Source of the DNA: Ottelia alismoides | Taxonomy: Eukaryota; Streptophyta; Magnoliopsida; Alismatales; Hydrocharitaceae | Direction: 5' to 3' | DNA: 64,000 nt | Assembly (NCBI GenBank): GCA_037367405.1 | Contig: JAZKJV010007243.1 | Location: 487,959 to 551,958, forward strand | Shown here: in pieces, positions 37,801-49,800 of the stretch | Layout of the letters: the number at the start of each line of letters is the position of its first letter | Position numbering within the stretch: the first letter of the stretch is position 1 | Position numbers and translations under genes: made by a program | The notes under the pieces: model-generated | Database searches by the model: none | What the model was told of the DNA's origin: nothing | What the model saw: only the letters and a program-made list of their open reading frames with translations

Positions 37801-40800
37801 AACCTCTGCCGCGACTAAGCCTCCGGTCACACGAGAAATTTGAAGTGGCGATTCACTATTGCACATACCTCCAGGCGGTCATTCTCCAATGGAAGATCAA
37901 GAAGAAGAAGAAGAGGAGGAGCTCCCATGTACCAACCAGATTCTGATGGGTTTCTCCAGGCCAAGGTTGCTCCCTCTCTAGACCAATCCCAAACTAGGTG
38001 ACATGCAACGATGCAGATCCACCATCACCGTGATCTCCTCTTGCGCATGAGATCGCCACGTGGCGAGGCCTCCAGACAGCCTGAGACGAAACAAAGATCG
38101 TAGGGTGGCGACTCCCCTTCTAGATCGATCTCTTCAGGCGATGCCTGTCGCTCACACTCGACCTCTCCAATGGTCCTCCCGCTCGGCGATGAACCTCCAT
38201 ATGCTGACAAGAACACACACAATGTGTCAGGATGTGCCCTTAACTCCAGGCAACGGTGGCGAGGATCTCCCTAGCTACAAGCACAATCTTCAACGCCATC
38301 TCGACATCCCTCCGATACGATCCTTCTGATGTCTCGACATTCCCCTGCCAGTGATATGGAAGAATCCCCATCAGGGGTGTCAAGTCCTTGTCAGATGGGT
38401 TCCCAACGAAGGGGAACCCTAAATAGGAGCTGGACCCCCAACTTCAGCCGTACTCTCTTTTCTACTCACCGAACGAAAAATTGATGCTTCCATCATTTTG
38501 GGCCCAATTGGGCCTCACTGTTTAAAAAAGGAGGGGGAAGGGCCTAGTTAAAAAAATAGAGAAGGGGCTTGCAGATTTTGTCTGTGAGTTTTTTTTTGAA
38601 AAAAAGAGAAAGAGAGATGCATGTTTTGCAAAAAAAAGAGATTGACGTGAATGGGTGGGGGAGTGGCAAAAAAACGAAGAGCCAAAAATGGATGTCTTAA
38701 AAAAAGGAAAGATTTTTTGGTTTAAAATAACAGTTAGTGTACACAAAAAGAAGCCGTACAAGATACAAGAGAGGATAGAATAGCCGGAAAAAATTGCTAC
38801 GGAAAAAGAAAAATTAGGAGCACAAAAAAGGAAACGAAAAATAAATGCATGTTTCTTTTTGATTCTCCCAATTTGATGATCCACACTCTTATTCCATCAA
38901 GTATGGGAGAAAGAGAGAGTGAGAGAGGGCACATTCTTCTACTTGAGATATATCCACAGGACTTCTACTATCCGTTCACAACTAACAGACCGAGACTCCA
39001 GAGCACTACTTCTTTCAACCGTCTTCACCAAGTATCGACTACTTTGTCTAGGTGTCTATATCCTTGACTACTACTTCGCATTGAACTTTTTTCGTCTACA
39101 TCGACTCTTCACCAGGCACGACATGACATTACAATGACTACTATAAGCATAACATAGGTACCTCCTGGTGACCTAAGCGTCGTAGACCTGTCATTGAACG
39201 AGGTCTTCCATCAACAACGAGCATATATTCTTCTTGAGATGTATCGTGTGAAGATGTGCTGTATATTTTTTCTTTTATTGCAAGCGCCAACTTTCTCAGC
39301 TCCAGCTTGAGAGGGAGTGTTGGAGTATGTAATAGAGGAGTAGTTGGATCTCTCCAAGATCTAATTACCCTCACTCATGTTTAGTCCCACATGGATAGGT
39401 GATGGGACTCTGGTCTGTCTGTGGGGTTATAGAAGAAGCTCCACACCACCTGTACTCACTGAGAAATTGCAATAGATGATCTGACACTTTGAGGCATTAT
39501 TCCATAGTTTCATCTCGCTCCATCACAGAGTAGGGTTCTTTTTGTGTTTGATTTTTGTCTCTGATTATTGATTTGCTTCCGCACTTATTTATTTCACCAG
39601 GAAATAAAATTGCTCTTCATGTCTAGATGACAAATAACATGTGTTACGTAAAAAAAATAATTTCTCTCTGAGTAAGAGCACATTCTCCTCAGCTTGCATA
39701 TGTAGTATACTATGTAGTATATTGTATATACTTGCAATATATTGCAATACCTGTAAGGTACTAATGGGAAACATAATTTTCTCCTTCCTTTTGGGTTAAT
39801 ACATCAAATAAAGACTATAAAGAGTTATCACCATATCTAGCCAATCAAATTGTTGACTTGTAATTAAATCATCAAGTCCCTTGTTGATGCATTGTAAAAC
39901 TTCATGGTGGACCTTAGTTGATATGAATCCCAACTACTAGAGTATGGACTTTTCAGATGGAGATGATTTATGTACTTTCAGATGGGAGAAGATTGGTAGG
40001 GATTAAGACTGAAGTATTCTAAACAAGTTTAGACATGTTGGCCAGTGGATTACGATGGGGCATGGTCAAATCCTGGGGGAATGTGAAGTGCATGAACATG
40101 ATCACGTTTTCTTGAAGAGAACCAAAGCCCTCAAGGATGACACCTTGTTAGAGATAATTTCGTCAAAGATCAAACCATGTTCCTCAGGGTTTGGAACATA
40201 GACTAGTGTAGCGTCATTAAGATATTGCAAAGCAACATAGTTGTTTACTAAAGTGATAAGTAGAAAGGTTTAAGAATGGTTACCAACCATCCGTGCAAAT
40301 CAACATGATGTGGGGCCAATTGAGCTTCATCTTTTTGAATAGGAAAAATGTGACATATGGTGCATGGGGAATGCATGAATCGATGTTGATTATATCTCCA
40401 ATAATATTTCTTTTAATAATCTATGAAAGAAATCTTGCTAGAAAAGCGTGTTATTTTTTCCCAATGGTTCTTGATAGTGATTTGGCATAGTAAAAGCCTT
40501 TTAATCTTGATAATACTAAACATTTCCCCTAAAAGTGTTATGAAATGAAAATTTTCCACAGTAGTCGGTGCCTGATTAGGAACATGATTGGAATCCCAAA
40601 TATCAATATGAAGTAACTCAGATAAAGAACTACTACTTCGACTTTAATGATCAGAAAATTTGGATGGTGATGCTTCCCAAGTTGGCGAGCCTCACACTAA
40701 AGAGTAGGCTAAGAGGGAATTTGCGAGAGGACTCTACACAACTTCTGTAGAAGAAGGTGACTGAATTGAAGATGTCACATGTACAGAGAGGCTGACCTAG

Positions 40801-43800
40801 TGGGAATGGAAGATTTACCTGCATAAGAAGACATGACCAATCTCTGCACAGACCCCTTTGCTTAGGGCCACATCCAATCACCTTGCCCATAAGTATATCC
40901 TGAATCATGAGAAAAGGGGTCAAATATGATGACATTGTAAATTGTTGGTAATACGACTAATAGATAACAAGTTCATGGGGAAATGATGGGCATGAAGCAT
41001 ATTCTGCAGACGTATAGACATTGTCAATGAATCTCCCTCTGTCTTTTATTAGGGGAATATGTCCCACATGCAATGACTACATATCTGCTTGGTTGTACTA
41101 ATATGTAGGAAATGAGCTGCGCTATGCCTTCACATATATGATGAGATGTTCCATATTTGATAACCCACTCTGAAATGTTTGCCACTGTGATAACTAGTAA
41201 GGGCATAAGATATACTTGAGGTACTGGCAGAGGTAGAGAACAACATTAGAAGGGGTCGAAAGAGCACTAATCAAGGATCGAAATATCGATATTTGATATC
41301 ATATAGGTCATCCTGGAAAAGGATATATCAAGGATATATCAATGATATAGGTGAAAATCTCAGAAATGACACAAAATGAGATTATTTTCACAAATTAAGA
41401 CCATACTAGTTCTTAAAATAATAAATAACATACCAATACACTTATATGCAAGAATGAGATATAGTTAGTAGACCTATACACATTATACCACACATATATG
41501 ATGTCAATGCTGGTTGTTGAATACAGAGAGATATTAGAAAGGAAACGATGAAATTCAAATAATAACTTAGTGACATTAATGATGTGTATTTAACAAATTA
41601 ACCTTACATCATATTACATCATGAAATTCAATATACGCCTAAATATCGAAACCCTCCCCCTAACGATGCCCTTATATTGATGATATATCACGATATTTTG
41701 AGCCATGCTACAAATCATAAATTTGATTATTGATTCATATCAGAGTTGTTTCCAGATGCGTTAATATAGGGATTGGTTAGAAAATCCCAACAAATCAACT
41801 TTTAATGCTTAAATAATAAAAAATTACCTTCCAAACTTATTTCCTTATAAAATAAGCAACGAACTTAATTAACATAGTTGATATCTATGATAGAGCATCG
41901 ATATTGACATGTTATCACTGATATGACTCGAAATGATTGAAAGTTTGCACTAAATACTTAAAAATTCATTAATATCGATGATGTCAGATGACATCACTGA
42001 TATATCGCCTGATACCGGTCAATATCGATATCCATGGTAATATCAATATCCATAACTTGTCGATATGGATATATCATCAGTATATTGGGGATATATAGTG
42101 ATATTTCGATCTATGGCACTAAGAATGCCTATGGCAGGAGTCACGATTTCTTTCAGATAGGAGTCAAGGTTGTCGAACTTTTGACCAACAAAAGTGATAG
42201 TAGGCTCAACATGCTTGACAACATGGGAAGACACAAGGTAGCCATGCTTCTGATGACAAGTGTCCTTTGAGTAGTCATGACAGTGGCAATATGTACAATG
42301 TTGGCATGAGTGTCCACCGCCTCTGCCATGAACACTATGCCCTCTGAACTGTACCGAACCTCCTCTGTGTGAGATGCGCCCGACACATAGGAGGTTTGAG
42401 TAGTGGCTGCTAAAGGCACCATGATCCTACTCAATTGCTATAGGCCTCCTCCATAAGAGGTATAAAAGCACATGTGAGAAGCTAGGTGCATGGCATAATA
42501 CTGTGAGTCAAGAACTACCAGAAAAACTCAGATCTGACGTTCTTGTATGTCATTTGTTGCTATGCAAAAAATTTGAAGGTATGAAACTGTGAAGCTTCTC
42601 AAATATGCCCCTGCTGCATGAGTAGAAAGCATGAAGTAGTTGACCATCCTGCTTGGCTATAAAAATGTTGTACTGAACTTGTATGATCTTTGTCTCATTC
42701 CTCGTTGGAGAGTATTTGCATACAAGGATGTCCTATATTGCCTCGACAAGGGGTTGATGGAGAATGTTGTTGGCTTTCTTTGTGGTACGCATACCAGATA
42801 GCCATACAATGTATGCACGTCATTTTGCTTCTATAAAGTATTCACCCAAATGTCAGAATATGCTCCTTTTTGTTGTATTCCATATTGCTCATGAATTGCA
42901 TGGACCATAACTCATAGTTGGTCCTATCCATCTTGACGATTGGCACTGGCCTTCGAAGGCACCAGAGGAGGATAAATCAACCTTACGCTCTGACATGATG
43001 CCAAAGGAGTCTGGAAAGGATGCGACTGCGTCTGTAGATTGATCTGAAGATGTTTACACAATCATATGTGGTATTAGTTGTGTGTGCAGACTCAAGGCAC
43101 AACCATTCCCATCAACTTTGGAGATGCTTTAGGACACGTTAATGAGTTTAAAGGTCTGAAACCACCCTAATTGACTCAAATTCTGGCCTCTTTAGGACCT
43201 AGGGCACACAAGAAATGCCTGTGGGTATCTTACAGATGCGTGACGATGTCCCTAATAAACTGCTGGGTGGTACATGACCACCAACGATGAGTAGGTGTGG
43301 TGCGGTGGCCCGTAGAGGACTCACAACCACCATTGGCGATGGCTAAACATAGCCTCTAGGTGCCACTCATGAGTTTGCAATCCTCTAACAGTGCCTAAAG
43401 GGGGCCACATGCTGCGATGGCGAGAGGTGCCGTGTAGGTGCTACAACGGTGAGAATAGCCATGGCGATTGGGCTTCGTGGGGTGGTGGCATATGGGTGGT
43501 GTGCGTAACAGTAGTGACGACAGACGTGGGGAGACCAAACAATAGGGGTGGGGCAGGTGGGGCTCATGACACGATGTAGGATTGCCGCTTTGATACCATC
43601 TGAAAGAAAATGAATGACTTGATTATTCTGAGGATCATAGGGCTTATAGTGAAAAACCCTAGACTAATTACAAAAGAGGGACATAATATATGTGAAAATA
43701 AAAAAAATTTCAACAAATGCTGACTACCGACTTCTGCAGGCTTGTTGTGGCACCGTAGAAGGTAAATACAAGATTTGTTAAAGAGGTATGTGCATCTACA

Positions 43801-46800
43801 GCTAAGGACAATCGATGCATACTTTGAAGTTGAAGGTCTGAGAAGATAGATGATGGGCACTTTATTATGATCGGAGAAGATTGAAAAATATGTAGGGAGG
43901 AAATAGTTAGCATGATCCCATATATTTGGATGAATAGGTTTATAATGGATCTTAATTGAGGTAAAGATTCTATGTATGACTGCACTGAGCATGTGAAAAG
44001 GCTTGATTGTGGCATTAAACATGTATATCATACTATCATTCATGTGTAAGACTGTAACATGTGGCCAAATAGATTTTTGATTTCTATTGGTTATTGTTAG
44101 AAAATAAACATGCGGTAGCGAACATGGAAAAAAGACAAAGAACAATAAGAACAACGGGATTTAACGTGGAACCCTACTCCGTGAAGAGCGGGATGAAACC
44201 ACGGGAGAAGCCCTCAAAGGGGCATATTATGCATTGCACTTTCTCAATGGATACAAGAGGTCTGGGGCTCCTTATATAGCCTCTCCAGAGCCTCCAAGTC
44301 CCACCACTGCACAATGTGGGACTAAGCACTGGATGGGGTAAATGGATCTTCTCCAGGATCTATTTACCCCGCTACAACTCAATAGAGACACATAACAAAT
44401 ACTCCAACACTCCCCCTCAAGCTGGAGCATGCAATGCTCAGCTTGGACAAACAGAAAGAAACTCAACTCAACGCTACATGACACTACGGACAATATCAAC
44501 TCAACACGCACAACTGCTGCTGTCGAGGACATTGCTTCTCATGTCGTGCATGTGAGGAGGACGAATGGACTGGAGTGTGAGTCTGCTGAATCTCCTCGTC
44601 GGAGAGCATGTGCTCTGAACTGCGTCTGTCAGAGACTCAGAGTCACTGCAACTGAAAATGAGTCTCATCGTCGGAGTACTCTGGTCCACCACAATAATGT
44701 GGACAATTGCTCCATCTCTGAAAAGGGCCGAACTGAAAAGGCCGTGGAAGTGTAATCCTCGTCGTAGTCTACGGTCGCTGGAGAATGGAGTCTGAAAAGT
44801 CTCCTCGTCGGAGAACTGGGTTTCTCCCATCTGGCACAGAGAATGGTACACTACTCTGGTGTCCCTATGATACTACATGAAAACCCTTGCCAACATGGCA
44901 TAGGGAATGTTCCTCTACTCCGGAGTCCTTATGGCTCACATGAAAATTCTGGCAGAAACAACATGAAAAGATGGGGACCATAACAAAAGATGGCAAACAT
45001 GTGCTCATCTGAAAATGATCGCAAACATATGCGTGTCTGAAAATGAATCTACTGGAGAACTCGAAAATGGGCCTAAACATGGAGGGCTTCGAACATGGAC
45101 TCCGACCAATCTGTCGAGTCTAATCAACTGCGCATGAAATTGGGACTCAGAATTTGAACGTCGAGTCTGGAATTGCGCATGTAGGATCTTCATCTGAAAA
45201 ACTGTAGAGTCTGAACAATCTGACTGTCTCGAATATGGAGATCTGATCTGGAACATCTCAATGGATCTGTGACTCTACATATACTCCCCCTTTCTCCCAT
45301 ACTTGTCGGAATGAGAATTGTCGACCAAGTTGGGAGAAGATAAGATAATGGGGAAACATGAACATTCTCGAAAAAAATATTCCATGCGGCTTTTCATCAA
45401 TTTTTTTAAGCCGTCACATTTTTTTAAATACATTTTTAACATACTTTTTAAAGCCGTTCAACCCTTTTTTTCATATATACGACTTTTCACTCCTTTTTTT
45501 TGAAATACTTGCGTCCGGCTTTTTACTTGTACGCGTTTTTTAAGACAAAATAAGCGGCTCCCCTCTTTTTTTTTAAAATACATCGGCCCCTCTTGGGTCC
45601 AAAATAAAGCTCCTCTCCCCTTTTTTTTAATAAGCAAACCAACCACCCTTTTTTTATACCAGCCATCTCCCCCTTTTTTTTGCCGGGCTTTCTTCCATTT
45701 TCCAGCCCACTGTTGGGCTTTAAACAAACACACACATTTTTTAATCGAATGCACCTCTCCCCACTTTAGGGTTCCCCGTTGGACCCTTTTTTTTCAAACA
45801 GGCATCGCCTCCCCCTATTTCTTCAATAGGGTTCCCTGGGAACCCTCTTCCAAAATGCCGCCTACGCCGCTGGGGCTCCCCCTCCTGCTGCCTATGCGAG
45901 AGGAGCGTCAAGTACCATTGGATGATTGCACGAAGGTGGAGCTCCGCACGGGAGGTTCCGATCGGAGTGCGGTACCGCCTGGGGCTCTGCTTGGATGGTG
46001 CGACGGGGCTGCGCGCTTTGGAGGATCGCGTCGACTGCGCGCTTTGGAGGGGAAAGGCGGCTAGGAGAGTTGAATGCTGCGCAACGATGCGCGCCAACTG
46101 TGGTCGCTCGAAGGGCATGCCGCCAAGGGGATGCGTCGCCTTATGCACGCGCGAGAAGGAGAAGAGAAGCTCGCGCCTGGGATCGTGAGGGCATCGCGCG
46201 GGGCTAGAGTCGCCGAAGGCTTCTGGGGCTTGAACGATGGAGGGAGCTTCTGGAGATCGCTCAGAGTGAGGGTGGCTCCGCCAGAAGGAGTCGAGTTGAG
46301 GACTGCTGGTTGGGGGTGCACGACAGATGATGATACTGCTCGAGGGTACGCGCTGATGATGCTGTAGTTGAACGCCAACCATGAGCTTTATGCGGAGCAG
46401 AGGGCTCCGTTATTGCAGGTGCCGCCGCCTTGAAGATCTAGAGTTGCGCGAGATTGAGCACGAGCGCATGCTTATGCCGCCGTGAGCGTTGGGTTCGAGG
46501 AGTCGAGCCGACTCCTGTATACGCGGGGCTCCGTGACTGAACCTGGGAGCGCACGCCGGACTCTCAGATCTGGAAACGTGACTTCAACCAAATCTCAGAA
46601 AAATTAAGGTTTTAACAAAACCCTAGAGATGAATTCCAACTTGCTCTCGAACATGAATGCGGAATAATAAATCTTCAAGAACATTGAAATTGAATTTCGA
46701 ATCTCTAATAAACAACAACAACAACAACAAAGCCTTTTCCCACAATTAAGTAGGGTCGGCTACATGGATTCTTCGCCTCCATTCAGATCTTTCTTGGGTC

Positions 46801-49800
46801 AATCTCGGACTTATATCCAAAAAACTAAGATCCCTTCGTATAGTCTCTTTCCAACACTTCTTGGGCCGTCCTCGCCCTCTCTTAGCCGGCTTAACATTCC
46901 ACCACTCACATCTCCTAACCGGTGCATCAGTTGACCTTCTTTGCAAATGACTAAACCATCTTAAGCGGTTTTCTCGCATCTTATCCTCGATCGGAGCTAC
47001 ACCAACTTTCTTTCTGATTGCATCATTCCGAATCCGATCTTTACGTGTATGTCCACACATCCATCGTAGCATTTTCATTTCTGCTACAACCATTCTCTGC
47101 ACATGTCTATGGTTTACAGGCCTACATTCAGAACCATAAAGCATAACAGGTCTCACGGCTGCTTTGTAAAACATTCCTTTAATTTTTAAAGGAATTTTCT
47201 TATCACAGAGAACAACGGAGGCTCCTCTCCACTTTAGCCAGCCTGCATTTATTCTATTAGTAACATCTCCATCAATTTCCCCATCATATTGCAAAATAGA
47301 TCCCAGATATCTAAAAGAATCTCTCTTCTGAATGTTATCATCACCAATCTTCACCTCGATTCCTTCACCATTGCTTCCATCAAAGGTGCATTCCATATAT
47401 TCCGTCTTAGCCCTACTTATACGAAAACCTTTAGCCTCCAATGCATGTCTCCAAACCTCAAGCTTCTCATTTACTCCATCTCCAGTCTCGTCAATCAACA
47501 CAATGAACATAAAAACTCTCCGAGAATCGACTCGCTCTGATACCATGTTAGAAAATAAACATGCGGAAGCGAACATGGAAAAAGATAAAGAACAATAAGA
47601 ACAACGGGATTTAACGTGGAACCCTACTCCGTGAGGAGTGGGATGAAACCACGGGAGAAGCCCTCAAAGGGGCATATTATGCATTGCACTGTCTCAATGG
47701 ATACATGAGGTTAGGGGCTCCTTATATAGCCTCTCCAGAGCCTCCAAGTCCCACCACTGGACAATGTGGGACTAAATACTGGATGGGGTAAATGGTTCTT
47801 CTCCAGGATCCATTTACCCTACTACAACTCAATAGACACACATAACAAATACTCCAACAGTTATTAATATTTGGGTAAAGCTTTAGGTTGACTATATGCA
47901 GATTTTACTTGAATTTTAATGCATTTAGCCCCTATGTTTCTCTTCCTACTTAAGCTTCAATATTACAGAGAAGGCCCAATGCGGACTGTTGGAATCGAAC
48001 ATTGTTTGTACATGGTCAGTATACACTACAGGCGGGGTTATATCATATCTTGCATTATTATCTTTTTTACTAACATTTGTTTGCTTTACTATATGTCATG
48101 TTTTGAAATTTTGTATGTGAGGATATCCTTTTTATTTACCAGGAGGTTTTATAATTTTCTTGTTCTGTCTGTAAAGATCTAATTAGTTTCCATTGAAAAA
48201 TTAACTTATGTAATACACACCTACTTCCTTTTCATTCTTCAGTACCTAAGCACAAATGATCAAGAACATGAAAGGCCCGGCGTAATCATATCCAATCACG
48301 TTTCATATGTGGATATTTTATATCACATGTCATCATCATTTCCTAGTTTTGTGGCCAAGGTATATTCTGAATTCCATGTAAATAGTATCAATGATTTTTC
48401 AGCTTGTACTCTCTGCTGACTATGATATTAAGTTTTTTGTTTGAAGAGATCAGTGGCAAGACTTCCACTAGTTGGTATTATTAGGTATGCCTATTTAACC
48501 ACCCGTCTCTACTTTTAAACATTATTGCTATCATGGCTATAGTAAAATGTTTTAATTTCTTATTCAATAACGTTATTTGTAGTAAGTGCCTTGGCTGTGT
48601 ATATGTTCAAAGAGAGTCCAAATCATCAGATTCCAAGGGTGTTGCAGGCAAGCTAGTATTTACTGCATATTGTCCTCTGAGTTCGCCTCTACTAACTGAT
48701 TTATATTTTCATTCTTTTTTATAATATGTTCGATGCCATGGAATTCCTCTATATTGTTTTTTTTTGTGATTAGAAATGCATCAACTTCTTTTAATCTTGT
48801 AAACACTTTCTTCCTTTTATTTGGCATTATTTCTAAGTGAGATACTAATTTATTCAATCTTTCACAAGATTTTTAACTCAGCCATGTTCGGTCCCAAATC
48901 CGGGTAAATTGAGGAGGGTTGCGCGTTAGGTAGTCAACAACCAACGAAAGGGAGAAATTCCTAAATAGTGTTCTTTTTAAGAACGCTATTTAGGAATTTA
49001 TCTCAAAATAATTCAAATCTTTTCAACATGGATTTAAGCAAATATTTAGATTTCATCGGAGCATTTCTACTAACGACGCGTTGCATCGCCCGAATGCAAT
49101 GAGAAGTTGGCAAGGGCCACTACATCGCTGCTCGTATGTAGTTCAAAATTTACCTGGGTTCTTGTATGAGAAACATATGCGAGTAAATAAGCTAGTTCTG
49201 CTGCATCACCGTCCAGATGCTGTCTAAAGTTTGCAAAGGTTCTTTCATGAGTGGTGTATGTGAGTACAGAAGTTAGTCCAAAAGAGGTTACAATGCAATC
49301 TGCAGATAAATAGTTGTAATATTGGCACTTTGAATGGCAAATTGATGGAGATAGTAGATACGATGGAAAGAAGGAAGATTCTCCAAGAGACAAAATGGGT
49401 TGGATAGAAAGTAAGGGCGATCGAGAAGACATGCTTTAAACTTGGTATTCAGGTAAATATAAGTGCATAAATGGTGTTGTAGTGGTTGTTCACAATGACT
49501 TGATAGATTGTGTGGTTGAGGTGCATAGATTCGAGGATCAGATTATTTTGCTAAAAGTGGTGCTCGAAGAAGAAATTCTGAACATCATCTCAGTTTATGC
49601 ATTGCAAATTGGTTTAGATGAAACGATTAAACAAGCTTTTTGGGAGGATCTGGATAAGATTATGCAATGAATCCCACAAAGAGAGACGATTTGCTTAGGT
49701 GGAGATCTTAATGGACATGTGGGAAAGGATGCTTCAAGGTATGCTAGTGTTCATGGAGGACATGGCTTCGGGGATAGAAATGAAGAGGAAAAAGTCATTC

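Larger units (their letters stand above)
36309..39599 (+). mobile_element. Non-autonomous LTR element A (sense to LPEAT1)
   Basis: It has LTRs of 274 bp (36309-36582) and 282 bp (39318-39599), starting TGTTGGAGTAT/TGTTAGAGTAT. The primer site TGGTATCAGATC lies at 36583-36594 and a purine tract CTTGAGAGGGAG precedes the right LTR. The flanks AGAAA and GGAAA may be a mutated target duplication. The internal part is about 1.9 kb without a LINE insertion (36775-37566). It has no gag or pol domain and carries an array of A-runs and purine blocks at 38520-38850. It is the only LTR element in intron 1 lying in the same direction as LPEAT1, apart from the gag scrap at 30624. Confidence 0.8.
40560..43715 (-). 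pseudogene. Third copia element, 5' half only, with a TIR insertion
   Basis: Minus-strand remnant of a copia related to the two above. From right to left: a 115-bp 5' LTR (43601-43715), primer site GCTTTGATACCA at 43587-43598, leader 43020-43586, gag 43010-42120 (decayed), and protease/pre-integrase at 41210-40640 ([25 protein letters not shown]). It ends in early integrase. RT, RNase H and the 3' LTR are absent. An 845-bp TIR element splits it at 41271-42115. Confidence 0.7.
44095..47859 (-). mobile_element. Non-autonomous LTR element B (antisense to LPEAT1)
   Basis: LTRs of 315 bp (44095-44409) and 314 bp (47546-47859) are flanked by target duplication GTTAT (44090-44094, 47860-47864). The primer site TGGTATCAGAGC (minus strand, 47534-47545) and purine tract at 44410-44426 set its orientation. 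The LTRs share TTTAGTCCCACAT, TATATAAGGAGCCCC, CCCGTGGTTTCATCCCGCTC and GGAGTAGGGTT blocks with element A (36309-39599), so both belong to one family. The internal region lacks gag and pol. It contains an A-run/purine array (reverse strand, 45360-45720), a GC-rich block (45850-46380) and an inserted RTE LINE fragment. Confidence 0.88.
13827..48242 (+). other. LPEAT1: LPEAT1 intron 1, 34.4 kb, filled with nested transposons
   Basis: The intron runs from donor GTATGT to acceptor TTCATTCTTCAG (48231-48242). It contains one gypsy, three copia, three non-autonomous LTR elements, LINE fragments and a plastid fragment, annotated separately. No further LPEAT1 exon was seen in it. The flanking exons join in phase 0 and encode contiguous protein. 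Confidence 0.88.

Noticed and set aside
43564..44154. 196-codon minus-strand ORF
   Set aside because: It spans a copia LTR and unrelated intron DNA, has AT-driven composition and no motif; it is a chance open frame.
45741..46382. 213-codon minus-strand ORF and overlapping plus-strand ORFs
   Set aside because: A GC-rich block inside a non-autonomous element is open in several frames on both strands, which points to composition rather than coding.
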